From positions 744,001 through 808,000 of the forward strand of contig NZ_JACHOT010000001.1 of assembly GCF_014200015.1 (NCBI RefSeq): 64,000 bases of DNA, read 5' to 3'. The notes under the pieces are model-generated. The model saw nothing but the letters and a program-made list of their open reading frames with translations. It did no database searches and was not told where the DNA came from. Numbering within the stretch: the stretch's first letter is position 1; every line of letters starts with the position of its first letter. This stretch comes from Aminobacter niigataensis. Its GTDB lineage: Bacteria > Pseudomonadota > Alphaproteobacteria > Rhizobiales > Rhizobiaceae. Position numbers and translations under genes: made by a program. Below, one piece after another: positions 53,576 through 63,281 of the stretch.

Positions 53576-54316
53576 CTAAAGGATGTCGCGCCGAAAGCGT
53601 TGGTTGAACATGCGGTAGAACGGCACTTCGCCGCCTGGCCTGAGCCCGGGATCGCTTGCCAGCCGTTGCCGGAGGTCGCCGAGAACTGATTTCGTGATGG
53701 CCGGAATGTCGGCCTCCACGGCGTCGGCCAGCGGCAGCCAGACAAGTTCCTCGAGCTCGTTTGTCGGTCCGCCGTCGGGCAGCTCGACGGCCACGTCGCT
53801 GCGCCAGGCCGACAAGAATCGGGTGTCGAAGCGGCGAACGCGTCCCGGAGGTGTTATGGCGCGCGCAATGAAGCGCAGCGAGGCAAGGCTGGGCTCCACG
53901 CCATGTTCGGCGAATCCCTGCCAATCGGCCTTGGTGGTCGAGAACGCCCCGCGTCGACCGATCAACAGGCCTGCTTCTTCGTAGGTCTCGCGAACCGCCG
54001 ACAGCGCGATCGCGCGGGCGCGAGCGATGCTGACGCTGCCCGTGCCGGCACGCAGCTTGGTCTCTTCGTCCGGATGAAGTTCGTCGGCAACCTTGATGCG
54101 GCTGTCGGCCGGGTCGGTGCGGCCGCCCGGGAAGACGAATTTGCCGGGCATGAAGGCATGCTTCATGTGCCGCCGGCCCATCAGCACCAGCACATCGTCG
54201 CCGCTTCGGTCGAGCAGGATCAGCGTCGCCGCGTCGCGCGGACGCAAGGGGGCGGCGTTTTTCACCAGTTCCCTGGCTTCGAGCCTGTCGAGTTCTGTCT
54301 TGCTGATGCCATCCAT
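53576..54316 (-). CDS. NUDIX hydrolase
   Basis: A 246-residue NUDIX hydrolase. The NUDIX box core RETYEEAGLLIG is present; the upstream Gly portion is FPGGRTDPADS, separated by about 35 residues from the RE core, as in the NUDT8/19-like group. A C-terminal WLPLADAVEAD segment follows. The substrate is unknown; relatives act on CoA or nucleotide diphosphates. The ATG at 54316 is preferred to one at 54475, which would add residues unlike the family. Confidence 0.86.
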   Translation of the reverse strand: MDGISKTELDRLEARELVKNAAPLRPRDAATLILLDRSGDDVLVLMGRRHMKHAFMPGKFVFPGGRTDPADSRIKVADELHPDEETKLRAGTGSVSIARARAIALSAVRETYEEAGLLIGRRGAFSTTKADWQGFAEHGVEPSLASLRFIARAITPPGRVRRFDTRFLSAWRSDVAVELPDGGPTNELEELVWLPLADAVEADIPAITKSVLGDLRQRLASDPGLRPGGEVPFYRMFNQRFRRDIL

Positions 54317-54389
54317 CGCGGCTGTCCTAACGGAATGTCGGGGTGGAAGGAAGCGCTTGGATGCGACTTGGCATTGCGCCAGCGTCCGG

Positions 54390-54827
54390 TCAGGCCCCCG
54401 GGGGCGCGTCGACAGCGTCTTCTTCGCCGCCGAAGCCATGCATGTAGAGCGCCCATTGCATGCCGACCACGCCACCCTTCATGGGGCGAAGCAGCGCAAG
54501 AGCGGACACGATCGTCAGCGGCACCCAGATCAGCAGGTGCTGCCACAGTGCAAGCGTGACGTTGGCTTCGACGGCCATGAAGGCGCCGACGACGATATGG
54601 CCGACGAGGACGACGACGAGATAGGCGGGCAGGTCGTCAGCGCGGTGATGGAATATCTCTTCGTGGCAGACGCTGCAGCGGTCGACAGTCTTGACGAAGG
54701 ACGCAAAGAGCTTGCCTTCGCCGCATTTCGGGCATTTGCAGAACAGGCCGCGCTTGATCGCCGGCCAGACGGGCCGTGCCTCGCGGGCGACCTGCTGGTG
54801 GCCGTCACCGAATACCTGTTCTTCCAT
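54390..54827 (-). CDS. DUF983 membrane protein
   Basis: A 145-residue protein with an N-terminal four-Cys zinc-ribbon (CKCPKCGEG and CSVCHEE) and two or more membrane helices (residues about 67-90 and 95-115). The DUF983 family has no known function. Its start follows GGAG by six bases (ATG at 54827), which is better than the ATG at 54833 that directly touches the site. It follows rnr with almost no gap. Confidence 0.86.
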   Translation of the reverse strand: MEEQVFGDGHQQVAREARPVWPAIKRGLFCKCPKCGEGKLFASFVKTVDRCSVCHEEIFHHRADDLPAYLVVVLVGHIVVGAFMAVEANVTLALWQHLLIWVPLTIVSALALLRPMKGGVVGMQWALYMHGFGGEEDAVDAPPGA

Positions 54828-54829
54828 CG

Positions 54830-57148
54830 TCATCTCCTGCCGCGCGGACCTCGCCGCGGTTGGGAGGCACGGGCACGCGTTCTTTGCCCCTTGGTCTTGT
54901 GGAACGACCGTTTCGAACCGGGCAGGGGCTTCGGTTCGGTCAGCATTTCGAAGCGCATGGCGCCAGCCAGCGGGGCGATCTCGACAAGCCGCACTTCAAC
55001 GCGGTCAGCGAGTTGGTAGCCCTTGCCGCTGCGCTCCCCGAAGAGGGCGCGGGCGGCTTCGTCGAAGTGGTAATAATCGTCACCCAAGGATGACACGGGG
55101 ATGAAACCATCCGCGCCATATTGCGGCAATTGGACAAATAGTCCCGCCTTGACCACGCCCGAGATGCGGGCCTCGAAAGTCTCGTCGAGCCGTTCGGACA
55201 GGAAGCCGGCGACCAGCCGATCGACGGTCTCCCTTTCGGCTGCCATGGCGCGGCGTTCGGTCTGCGAAATGAGGCCGGCGATTTCTTCCAGGCGTGCTTC
55301 TTCCGACGGCGTCAGGCCACCGGCGCCCAAGCCCAGCGAGGCGATCAGGGCACGATGGACGATGAGGTCGGCATAGCGGCGGATCGGCGAGGTGAAATGG
55401 GCGTAGCGGCGCAGATTGAGGCCGAAGTGCCCGATATTGTCGGGATTGTACTCGGCCTGGCTCTGCGAGCGCAGCACCACCTCGTTGACAAGTTGCTCGT
55501 TGTCCTCGCCGCGCACACGCTCGAGGATTCCGTTGAACTGGGCTGGCCGCATCTCGGCGCCACGCGCCAATGACAGACCGATCGTTTGCAGGAACTCGCG
55601 CAGCGATTCCTGCTTGGCAAGCGAGGGGCCGTCATGGATGCGGTAGACGAGTTTCTGCTTTTTGTTTTCCAGGGTTTCGGCCGCCGCGACGTTGGCCTGG
55701 ATCATGAACTCCTCGATCAGCTTGTGGGCGTCGAGGCGATCGGGAACGATGACGCGGTCAACCGTGCCGTCGGGCTTGAGCAGGATCTTTCTTTCGGGGA
55801 GGTCGAGTTCGAGCGGCTGGCGGCTGTCGCGGCCGCGCTTGAGCACGTCGTAGGCCGCCCACAGTGGCTTGAGGATGGTCTCCAGGATCGGCCCGGTCTT
55901 GTCGTCGGGCACGCCGTCGATGGCGGCCTGCGCCTGCGGATAGGCGAGGCGGGCCGACGAGCGCATCATGATGCGGTGGAAGGAGTGCCTGACCTTGCGG
56001 CCTTCGGCCGAAAACGTCATGCGCACGGCAAGTGCCGGCCGGTCGACGCCTTCGCGCAGCGAGCACAAATCGTTGGAGATGCGTTCGGGCAGCATCGGCA
56101 CGACGCGGTCGGGGAAATAGACCGAGTTGCCGCGCTTCAGTGCCTCTTGGTCCAGAGCGGTGCCGGGGCGGACATAGGCCGCGACGTCGGCGATGGCGAC
56201 GGTGGCGATAAAGCCGCCCGGGTTTTTTTCATCCGTATCCGGCTCGGCATAGACGGCGTCGTCATGGTCCTTGGCGTCCGCCGGATCGATGGTGACCAGC
56301 GGCAGCTCGCGCCAGTCCTCGCGCTTGCCGTCGAGCGTCGCCGGTTTGACTGCTTCAGCCTCGGCGATCACCTCGGCAGGGAAGATGTGCGGAATCTCGT
56401 GGGCATGGATGGCGATCATCGAGACAGCCTTCTCATTGGTCAGCGAGCCAAGCACCGAGACCACCTTGGCGCGCGGCAGCCCATATCGGCTGGCGCGCTC
56501 TGGCACCACTTCCACAAGGTCGCCATCCTTGGCGCCGTTCTGGGAGTCCTTGTCGACCACCAGTTCGGGCTGGCGGCGCTCGACCGGCTCGATGCGGAAC
56601 GTGCCGTCCTTGAGGATGCGGAAGATGCCGAGCGCGGTATCGCTGCGCTTTTCGAACACCTTCATGATACGGGCGGTATAAGCCGGCACGTTTTCGTCGC
56701 CGAGATACCCCTCGACCGGGAAGGTCTTCGCCAGCACACGGTCGCCGACGCCGGGCGTCGGTCCGTTGCTCGTGCGTGATGTCTTGACGGCAACGATGGG
56801 ACCGTCCGGCTGCTCGGAAGCACGCGCCAGGAGCGTGCCCTCGGTGTCGCGGCCGAAGATGTCGAGCACGGCGACATGGGGCAGGGCGCCGACCCGGCTC
56901 AGGCGCTTGCGGCTCTTCTCAAGCAGGCCCTCGTCCTGGAGTTCGCGCAACAGCTCTTTCAGCCAGATGCGGTCTTCGTTCTTGAGCGCAAAGGCCTTGG
57001 CAATGTCCCGCTTGCCGCTGCGATCGGGATTCTCCGCGATGTAGCGCAGAATCTCGTCACGCGAGGGGCGATAGACGTCCTTGCCGCGGACCTCGTCGCT
57101 TGCGGCGCGTCTGGTGCCGGCGTTTCGTCCGGAAATCTTTCGCGCCAA
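54830..57148 (-). CDS. rnr: ribonuclease R
   Basis: A 772-residue 3'-5' exoribonuclease of the RNase II/R family. An N-terminal winged-helix region is followed by cold-shock-like domains, the RNB catalytic core (LVTIDPADAKDHDDAVYAEP with the metal-binding Asp cluster, and SPIRRYADLIVHRAL) and a C-terminal S1 domain (GVVKAGLFVQL). A basic tail follows (Lys/Arg-rich, KGQRTRARAS). It degrades structured RNA. Its start lies six bases after the topA stop, so it is co-transcribed with topA. Confidence 0.95.
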   Translation of the reverse strand: MARKISGRNAGTRRAASDEVRGKDVYRPSRDEILRYIAENPDRSGKRDIAKAFALKNEDRIWLKELLRELQDEGLLEKSRKRLSRVGALPHVAVLDIFGRDTEGTLLARASEQPDGPIVAVKTSRTSNGPTPGVGDRVLAKTFPVEGYLGDENVPAYTARIMKVFEKRSDTALGIFRILKDGTFRIEPVERRQPELVVDKDSQNGAKDGDLVEVVPERASRYGLPRAKVVSVLGSLTNEKAVSMIAIHAHEIPHIFPAEVIAEAEAVKPATLDGKREDWRELPLVTIDPADAKDHDDAVYAEPDTDEKNPGGFIATVAIADVAAYVRPGTALDQEALKRGNSVYFPDRVVPMLPERISNDLCSLREGVDRPALAVRMTFSAEGRKVRHSFHRIMMRSSARLAYPQAQAAIDGVPDDKTGPILETILKPLWAAYDVLKRGRDSRQPLELDLPERKILLKPDGTVDRVIVPDRLDAHKLIEEFMIQANVAAAETLENKKQKLVYRIHDGPSLAKQESLREFLQTIGLSLARGAEMRPAQFNGILERVRGEDNEQLVNEVVLRSQSQAEYNPDNIGHFGLNLRRYAHFTSPIRRYADLIVHRALIASLGLGAGGLTPSEEARLEEIAGLISQTERRAMAAERETVDRLVAGFLSERLDETFEARISGVVKAGLFVQLPQYGADGFIPVSSLGDDYYHFDEAARALFGERSGKGYQLADRVEVRLVEIAPLAGAMRFEMLTEPKPLPGSKRSFHKTKGQRTRARASQPRRGPRGRR

Positions 57149-57154
57149 GGTCGG

Positions 57155-59767
57155 TCAGTCCTTCTTTTTGGCCTTGCTGGCGGCTGGCTTCTTGGTCGCG
57201 CTGCCGGCTGCCTTCTTGGCCCCGCCGCGGGCCGGCTTCTTGCCGCCTCCGCCTTTCGCTTCCTTTTCAGCGATCAGCGCAAGCGCGTCCTCGACGGTCA
57301 CGGTGGCGGGGTCCTTGCCCTTCGGCAGGGTAGCATTGACCTTGCCGAAATTGACATAGGGACCGTACTTGCCGTCGCGCACGGTGATGTTGCCGCCGCC
57401 GGCGGGGTGCTCGCCAAGATCCTTGAGTGCGGCCGGCGTGCTGCCGCGTCCACCCTTGCCCTTGGCCTGCTTCTCGGCAAGCACGGTGACAGCGCGGTTG
57501 AGGCCGATCGAGAACACGTCCTCGATGCTTTCGAGATTGGCGTAGGTACCTTCGTGCAGCACGAACGGGCCGTAGCGACCAAGACCTGCCGAGATCATCT
57601 TGCCCGATTCCGGGTGCTGGCCGACATCGCGTGGCAGTGCCAGCAGGGCAAGCGCCTTTTCGTGGTCGATGGATGCCGCCGACCAGCCCTTGGGCAGGCT
57701 GGAGCGCTTGGCTTCCTTGCCGTCACCGCGCTGGATGTAGGGGCCGAAGCGGCCGCTGCGCAGGGTGATCTCCTCATTGGTGTAGGGATCGGTGCCCAGC
57801 ACCTTGGTGCCGTCTTCCAGGCCGCCATTCTCGCCATTGCCGCCGGGGCCGTCGAGCTGGCGGGTAAAGCCGCATTCGGGATAGTTCGAACAGCCGACGA
57901 AGGCACCGTATTTCCCGAGCTTGAGCGACAGGTTGCCGGTGCCGCATTTCGGGCAGATGCGCGGGTTCGAGCCGTCCTCGCGCTCGGGGAAGACGAGCGG
58001 GGCGAGTTCCTCGTTCAGCGCATCGAGCACTTCGGTGACGCGCAGTTCCTTGATGTCATCAACGGCGCCGGAAAAGTCCTTCCAGAAATCGCGCAGCACG
58101 TCGCGCCAGGCGAGCTTGCCGTCGGAAACCTCGTCGAGCTTCTCTTCCAGCGAGGCGGTGAAGTCGTACTCCACATAATGCTGGAAGAAGCTCTCCATGA
58201 AGGCGGTCACGAGCCGCCCCTTGGGCTCCGGAATGAGCTTTCTGTTCTCGATCTTTACATAGTCGCGCTCTTCGAGCGTCTTCAGCGTCGCGACATAAGT
58301 CGAGGGACGGCCAATGCCAAGCTCTTCCATCTTCTTGATGAAGCTCGCCTCGGAATAGCGGGGCGGAGGCTCGGTGGTGTGGTGGCTGGCGTTGACGGAT
58401 TCGCGCTTGAGCGTCTCGTCGGCACGGATCTCGGGCAGGCGACGGCTTTCCTCGTCTTCCGAATCCTCGTCCTTCTGCTCAGTGTAGGCGGCGATGAAGC
58501 CGTCGAACCGGGTGACGGAGCCCACGGCGCGCAGGCCGGCCGTCTTGGCGCCATTGCGCGCCTCGATCTCGACGGTGGTGCGCTCGATCTCGGCCGGCTG
58601 CATCTGGCTGGCAATCGCCCGCTTCCAGATGATCTCATAGAGACGGGCCTGGTCCGCATCGAGGAACTTGCGCATTTCGGTCGGCGTGCGCGAGAAATCG
58701 GTCGGCCGGATGGCTTCGTGCGCTTCCTGGGCGTTCTTGGCCTTGGTCGTATACTGGCGCGGTTTCTCGGGCAGGTATTTTGTACCGAACTCCTTGCCGA
58801 TCGCTTCGCGCGCGGCCTCGATCGCCTCGGGTGCCATCTGCACGCCGTCGGTACGCATATAGGTGATCAGGCCGGCCGTCTCGCCACCGATCTCCATGCC
58901 TTCGTAGAGGCGCTGGGCGACCTGCATGGTGCGGCTCGCGGAAAAGCCGAGGCTCGAGGATGCCGCCTGCTGCAAGGTCGAGGTGGTGAAAGGGGCGCTC
59001 GGATTGCGCCTGGTCGGCTTGGCTTCGACCGACAGTGCCTTGAAGGTTGCCCCCTCCAGCATCGCCTTGATGTCATCGGCCATCGCCTGCGAAGAGATGT
59101 CGAGCTTCTGCAGCTTCTTGCCGTCATAGACGGTGAGCCTTGCCTCGAAATTTTCCGCGCGCGGCGTGCCGAGAATAGCTGCGATCTGCCAGTACTCTTC
59201 GCGCACGAAACGCTCGATCTCGGCCTCGCGGTCGCAGACGAAGCGCAGCGCCACCGACTGGACGCGACCGGCCGAGCGGGCGCCCGGCAGCTTGCGCCAG
59301 AGCACGGGAGAAAGAGTGAAGCCGACGAGATAGTCGAGCGCCCGGCGTGCCAGATAGGCGTCCACCAGCGGCGGGTCGATCTCGCGCGGATTGGCGATTG
59401 CCTCGAGAACCGCCTGCTTGGTGATCGAGTTGAAGGCGACGCGCTTGATGGTCTTGTCCTTGAGGACGCGCTTCTGCTTCAGCACTTCGAGCACGTGCCA
59501 GGCGATGGCTTCTCCCTCGCGATCCGGATCGGTTGCGAGGATCAGGCCATCGGCTTCCTTGACCGCCTTGGCGATTTCGGTGAGCCGCTTCGCCGACGCG
59601 GTGTCGACAGCCCAGGACATGGCGAAATCGTCATCCGGCTTGACCGAGCCATCCTTGGCCGGCAGATCGCGGACATGGCCGAACGAGGCCAGAACCTTGT
59701 AGTTCTTGCCCAGATACTTGTTGATGCTTTTCACCTTGTTCGGTGACTCGACGACAACGACGTCCAT
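57155..59767 (-). CDS. topA: DNA topoisomerase I
   Basis: An 870-residue type IA topoisomerase that relaxes negative supercoils. An N-terminal TOPRIM domain (VVESPNKVKSINKYLG, ATDPDREGEAIAWH), catalytic Tyr303 in GLITYMRTDG, a four-Cys zinc finger (CPKCGTGN, CSNYPECGF) and C-terminal repeats (GRFGPYIQRG, GRYGPFVLHEG, GKYGPYVNFG). The Lys/Ala-rich tail (last 40 residues) is usual for alphaproteobacteria. rnr follows six bases later. Confidence 0.96.
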   Translation of the reverse strand: MDVVVVESPNKVKSINKYLGKNYKVLASFGHVRDLPAKDGSVKPDDDFAMSWAVDTASAKRLTEIAKAVKEADGLILATDPDREGEAIAWHVLEVLKQKRVLKDKTIKRVAFNSITKQAVLEAIANPREIDPPLVDAYLARRALDYLVGFTLSPVLWRKLPGARSAGRVQSVALRFVCDREAEIERFVREEYWQIAAILGTPRAENFEARLTVYDGKKLQKLDISSQAMADDIKAMLEGATFKALSVEAKPTRRNPSAPFTTSTLQQAASSSLGFSASRTMQVAQRLYEGMEIGGETAGLITYMRTDGVQMAPEAIEAAREAIGKEFGTKYLPEKPRQYTTKAKNAQEAHEAIRPTDFSRTPTEMRKFLDADQARLYEIIWKRAIASQMQPAEIERTTVEIEARNGAKTAGLRAVGSVTRFDGFIAAYTEQKDEDSEDEESRRLPEIRADETLKRESVNASHHTTEPPPRYSEASFIKKMEELGIGRPSTYVATLKTLEERDYVKIENRKLIPEPKGRLVTAFMESFFQHYVEYDFTASLEEKLDEVSDGKLAWRDVLRDFWKDFSGAVDDIKELRVTEVLDALNEELAPLVFPEREDGSNPRICPKCGTGNLSLKLGKYGAFVGCSNYPECGFTRQLDGPGGNGENGGLEDGTKVLGTDPYTNEEITLRSGRFGPYIQRGDGKEAKRSSLPKGWSAASIDHEKALALLALPRDVGQHPESGKMISAGLGRYGPFVLHEGTYANLESIEDVFSIGLNRAVTVLAEKQAKGKGGRGSTPAALKDLGEHPAGGGNITVRDGKYGPYVNFGKVNATLPKGKDPATVTVEDALALIAEKEAKGGGGKKPARGGAKKAAGSATKKPAASKAKKKD

Positions 59768-60057
59768 ATGTGGCTGATTTTCCAGTGAAGCGCCAAAACA
59801 ACGGCAACGGCGCGTGGCGAAGAATTTTCAATTCGCACGTCACATGGCCGCCCTTTTCAGTCTGGTCAAGGGGACGGGGCCAAAAACGCCGGCTGACATC
59901 GGCAATACAACCTAAGGTATATTAATCGGCGCTATTGCAATTGTTAGTAGATTTGCTACGCTTCTGCCATTGCCGGTTGGGCCTGTTTCTCGCGTGGAGA
60001 TAGGCACCGAATCCTGTGCTCAACACCGGGCGGCAAGACAAAAGGAAAGCCAATTCT

Positions 60058-60264
60058 ATGCACAAGCCGCCGCCAACACGTAGGCGAGCCGAAACGCTGG
60101 ACTATATCCAGTCGATGCTGGGGCAACTCCGCATCATGGCGGAAGCCGAGCGCTGCGGCATGCTCGCCTATCTGATCGAGATGGCCTATGTCGAGGCTGG
60201 AGATGTGATACGCGGTGATCGGCCGTCAAACATCGGGATCAACAAGCGAAACACGTCCGCCTGA
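60058..60264 (+). CDS. small hypothetical protein
   Basis: A 68-residue protein, starting MHKPPPTRRR, with a helical middle (ETLDYIQSMLGQL, GMLAYLIEMAYVEAGD) and a polar tail. I do not recognise a named family, but it reads like a conserved rhizobial small protein. AAAGGAAAG lies at a suitable distance before the ATG. Its last 39 bases overlap the 3' end of dprA on the other strand. It is in the space between topA and dprA. Confidence 0.6.
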   Translation: MHKPPPTRRRAETLDYIQSMLGQLRIMAEAERCGMLAYLIEMAYVEAGDVIRGDRPSNIGINKRNTSA

Positions 60265-61359
60265 GTGGCGCTCGAGCCGTCCGGCAAGATCCAGTTCCAG
60301 CAGGATCATGAAGATTTGCGCCGGGTGAAGTCCGGTATGACGGATCAGTTCATCGACTTCGACCGGTACCGGCCCCAAAACTTCGATCACCCGGGCGCGG
60401 TCGCTGTCGGCGGGCGGTGGCGTGGCGCTGAAATCCGGCGGCTCTTCCATGCTGGCTGCGATGTAGGACTGGCCCCCGACCAATGGCGCCAATGCCTCGA
60501 GTATGTCGCCGACCTCGGTCACCAGCGTCGCACCGTCCTTCAGCAGGCCATTGGTGCCGGCGGCGCGCGGGTCGAGCGGCGAGCCGGGCACGGCGAAAAC
60601 CAGCCGTCCCATATCGCCGGCCAGCCGCGCGCTGATCAGCGAACCCGAGCGTTTTGCCGCTTCGACGACCACCAGTCCGAGGACAAGGCCTGCGACGATG
60701 CGGTTGCGACGCGGAAAGTCCTGCGCGCGGGGCTCCCAGCCGAACGGCATTTCCGATACGACCGCGCCGCGCTCGGCGATCTCGTCGCAAAGGCCGATAT
60801 TCTCGGACGGGTAGGGACGGTCGAGCCCGCCCGCCAGCACTCCTACCGTTCCGGTATCCAGGCTGCCCTGGTGGGCGGCGGTGTCGATTCCGCGCGCCAG
60901 GCCTGAAATCACCGCATAGCCGTTGCGGCCGAGTTCCGCGGCCAGCGTCCGCGCCATCTTGATGCCGGCGAGTGAGGCGTTGCGCGCGCCCACGATCGCC
61001 ACCGGCGGCAGGGCGAAGACCGCGCCAGTGCCCTTGACGGCGAGCAGCGGCGGGGGATGGTCCATGCGTTTGAGGATCTGGGGGTAGTCCGGCTCGCCAA
61101 GCGCCACGAAACGCGCCCCGCATTGGCGCGCTGCCTGCATTTCCGCTTCAGCCTCAGCGACGGAAGGAACCTTGACCAGCCGGTTGGCGCCGCCCGCCAT
61201 CATGATCTCGGGCAGCATCTCGATCGCGGTTTCGGCCGAGCCGAAGCGGTTGATCAGGTCGCGAAAACTGGCCGGGCCGACATTCGGGGTGCGGATTAGG
61301 CGCAGCCAGTGGAGCCGCTGCCGGTCGCTGAGATGCGGCCCGGCGGCGGGTTGGTTCAT
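60226..61359 (-). CDS. dprA: DNA-processing protein DprA
   Basis: A 377-residue DprA (Smf) that loads RecA on single-stranded DNA in transformation. An N-terminal SAM-like helical domain is followed by the Rossmann-fold core: [44 protein letters not shown] and [11 protein letters not shown]. The C-terminal winged domain ([15 protein letters not shown]) is present. It overlaps plsY by four bases. The same arrangement with plsY is common in rhizobia. Confidence 0.94.
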   Translation of the reverse strand: MNQPAAGPHLSDRQRLHWLRLIRTPNVGPASFRDLINRFGSAETAIEMLPEIMMAGGANRLVKVPSVAEAEAEMQAARQCGARFVALGEPDYPQILKRMDHPPPLLAVKGTGAVFALPPVAIVGARNASLAGIKMARTLAAELGRNGYAVISGLARGIDTAAHQGSLDTGTVGVLAGGLDRPYPSENIGLCDEIAERGAVVSEMPFGWEPRAQDFPRRNRIVAGLVLGLVVVEAAKRSGSLISARLAGDMGRLVFAVPGSPLDPRAAGTNGLLKDGATLVTEVGDILEALAPLVGGQSYIAASMEEPPDFSATPPPADSDRARVIEVLGPVPVEVDELIRHTGLHPAQIFMILLELDLAGRLERHSGGRVSLVDPDV

Positions 61360-61967
61360 CCCTTGGATCCGATCCGCGATTCGGTGCCGGCGAGCAGGCG
61401 CGAGATGTTGGCGCGGTGGCGGATGAAGACGATGACGCTCATCAGCGCAAGCAGGCCGGCTGCCTTGGGCATGTCAGTCATATAAAGTGCGATCGGTACC
61501 ACAACCGCAGCCGTCAGCGCTGCAAGCGACGAATAGCGGCTGACGAAGGCGACGAGCAGCCAGGTGACGGCAAAGGCCAGGGCGCCGAGCCCCGAAAGGC
61601 CGAACAGGACGCCGAGATAGGTCGCCACACCCTTGCCACCCTTGAAGCCGAGCCAGATCGGGTAGAGGTGGCCGATGAAGGCGCCGAGGCCGGCGGCAAG
61701 CGCTGCGTCATGGCTCCAGCGCGCTGCGATGACCACGGCCACGGTGCCCTTGAGCGCATCGAGCAGCAGCGTTGCTGCCGCCAGTTTCTTGTTGCCCGTG
61801 CGCAGCACATTGGTGGCGCCGATGTTGCCCGAGCCGATCTTGCGCACGTCGCCCAGGCCGGCCGCACGCGTGAGCAGCAGCCCGAATGGAATCGAGCCCA
61901 GGAGATAGCCGAATACGGCGGCTGCAACGAGCACGTGTAGAGCCGTCGGAAAAATGTCATCCGGCAT
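61356..61967 (-). CDS. plsY: acyl-phosphate--glycerol-3-phosphate acyltransferase
   Basis: A 203-residue integral membrane enzyme that acylates glycerol 3-phosphate from acyl-phosphate as the first step of phospholipid synthesis. Conserved loops: [24 protein letters not shown], and [20 protein letters not shown]. The ATG at 61967 is used; an in-frame TTG one codon upstream exists. The gene lies 27 bases after the pyrC-like gene and overlaps dprA. Confidence 0.94.
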   Translation of the reverse strand: MPDDIFPTALHVLVAAAVFGYLLGSIPFGLLLTRAAGLGDVRKIGSGNIGATNVLRTGNKKLAAATLLLDALKGTVAVVIAARWSHDAALAAGLGAFIGHLYPIWLGFKGGKGVATYLGVLFGLSGLGALAFAVTWLLVAFVSRYSSLAALTAAVVVPIALYMTDMPKAAGLLALMSVIVFIRHRANISRLLAGTESRIGSKG

Positions 61968-61994
61968 CAAGGTATTTCTTCTCCCCCGTGGCCG

Positions 61995-63281
61995 TCAGGC
62001 CGAGAACACTGTGCGTCCGGCGACCAAGGTTTTCAAGACCTTGCCCTGAAGGCGCGCGCCTTCGAAGCAGGTGTTCTTGGAGCGCGAGCGGATGTCGGCC
62101 TCGCGCACCACCCACGGCTCGCCGAGGTCGACGAGCGCCAGATCCGCAACCGCACCCGGCTTCAGCGTGCCGCCTGGCAGGCCGAACAGTCGTGCCGGAG
62201 CGGTCGAAAGCGTATCGATGATACGCAGCAGCGGGACATCGTCGTTGTGATGCAGGCGCAATGCGACGGCGAGCAGCGTCTCCAGCCCGATCGCGCCCGC
62301 GGCGGCATCTGCGAAGGGCAGGCGCTTGGTGTCGACGTCCTGCGGGTCATGCGACGACACGATCACGTCGATGGTGCCGTCCTTCAGGGCCTCGACCATG
62401 GCGAGGCGGTCTTCCTCGGCGCGCAGCGGTGGCGCCAGCCGGAAGAAGGTGCGGTACTCGCCGACGTCGTTTTCGTTGAGCGACAGGCTGTTGATCGAAA
62501 CACCCGCCGTCACCTTGGCGCCGTCCGCCTTGGCGCGCGAAACGGCGCTGGCTGCCATGGCCGTCGAGATCTTGGCAGCGTGATAGCGGCCGCGTGTCAG
62601 GCGCGCGAGCGCGAGGTCGCGTTCGAGCGGGATGGTCTCGGCTTCGCGCGGAATGCCCGAAAGCCCCAGCCAGCTGGCGTAGAGCCCTTCGTTCATCACC
62701 CCCGACGAGGCGAGGTCGGCATCCTGCGTCTCATGCGCGATCACGGCATCGAAATCGCGGGCATAGGTCAGCGCCCGGCGCATCATCAGCGAATTGGCAA
62801 TGGTGTGGCGTCCATCGGTGAAGGCAACAGCACCCGCTTCGCGCAGCAGGCCGAACTCGGTCATCTCGTGGCCTTCGAGGCCCTTGGTGATGGCTGCGGC
62901 AGGGAAGACGTTGACCGATGCGGTTTCCTTGGCGGTCCGCAGCACGAATTCGACGAGGGCCACGTTATCGATCACCGGATCGGTGTCGGGCATCATGACG
63001 ATCGAGGTGACGCCGCCGGCAGCAGCGGCAACGCTTGCCGAGGCGATCGTTTCACGATGCTCGCCGCCGGGTTCGCCGATGAAGACGCGGCCGTCGACCA
63101 GGCCGGGGATGATCGTCTTGCCGGCGCAATCAATGACTTCGGCGCCGCCGGGAATGCCCTGGTTGAGCGCGTCGGCACCTGCTGCGACGATTTTCTTGCC
63201 GTCGACGATGACCGAACCGGTCGCATCGACGCCGCGCGAGGGGTCGACGATGCGGGCGCGCTGGAAAACCGTGATGCTCAT
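61995..63281 (-). CDS. pyrC: dihydroorotase-like protein, metal-site degenerate (PyrC')
   Basis: A 428-residue amidohydrolase-fold protein of the dihydroorotase family, next to pyrB. The metal motif normally D-x-H-x-H-x-R is D63-G-R-V-F-I-G here, so both His and the Arg are lost. The His pair region reads [13 protein letters not shown] rather than x-x-H-H, and the usual D-x-A-P-H segment is [10 protein letters not shown]. This resembles the inactive PyrC' (PyrX) proteins that pair with aspartate carbamoyltransferase in some proteobacteria; a working dihydroorotase should be elsewhere. The start overlaps the pyrB stop by four bases. Confidence 0.85.
   Translation of the reverse strand: MSITVFQRARIVDPSRGVDATGSVIVDGKKIVAAGADALNQGIPGGAEVIDCAGKTIIPGLVDGRVFIGEPGGEHRETIASASVAAAAGGVTSIVMMPDTDPVIDNVALVEFVLRTAKETASVNVFPAAAITKGLEGHEMTEFGLLREAGAVAFTDGRHTIANSLMMRRALTYARDFDAVIAHETQDADLASSGVMNEGLYASWLGLSGIPREAETIPLERDLALARLTRGRYHAAKISTAMAASAVSRAKADGAKVTAGVSINSLSLNENDVGEYRTFFRLAPPLRAEEDRLAMVEALKDGTIDVIVSSHDPQDVDTKRLPFADAAAGAIGLETLLAVALRLHHNDDVPLLRIIDTLSTAPARLFGLPGGTLKPGAVADLALVDLGEPWVVREADIRSRSKNTCFEGARLQGKVLKTLVAGRTVFSA

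Noticed and set aside
56876-59746. A 956-residue open frame on the plus strand across topA and the end of rnr
   Set aside because: Antisense of topA, which has all type IA motifs. The plus-strand product is compositionally biased and has no recognisable domain.
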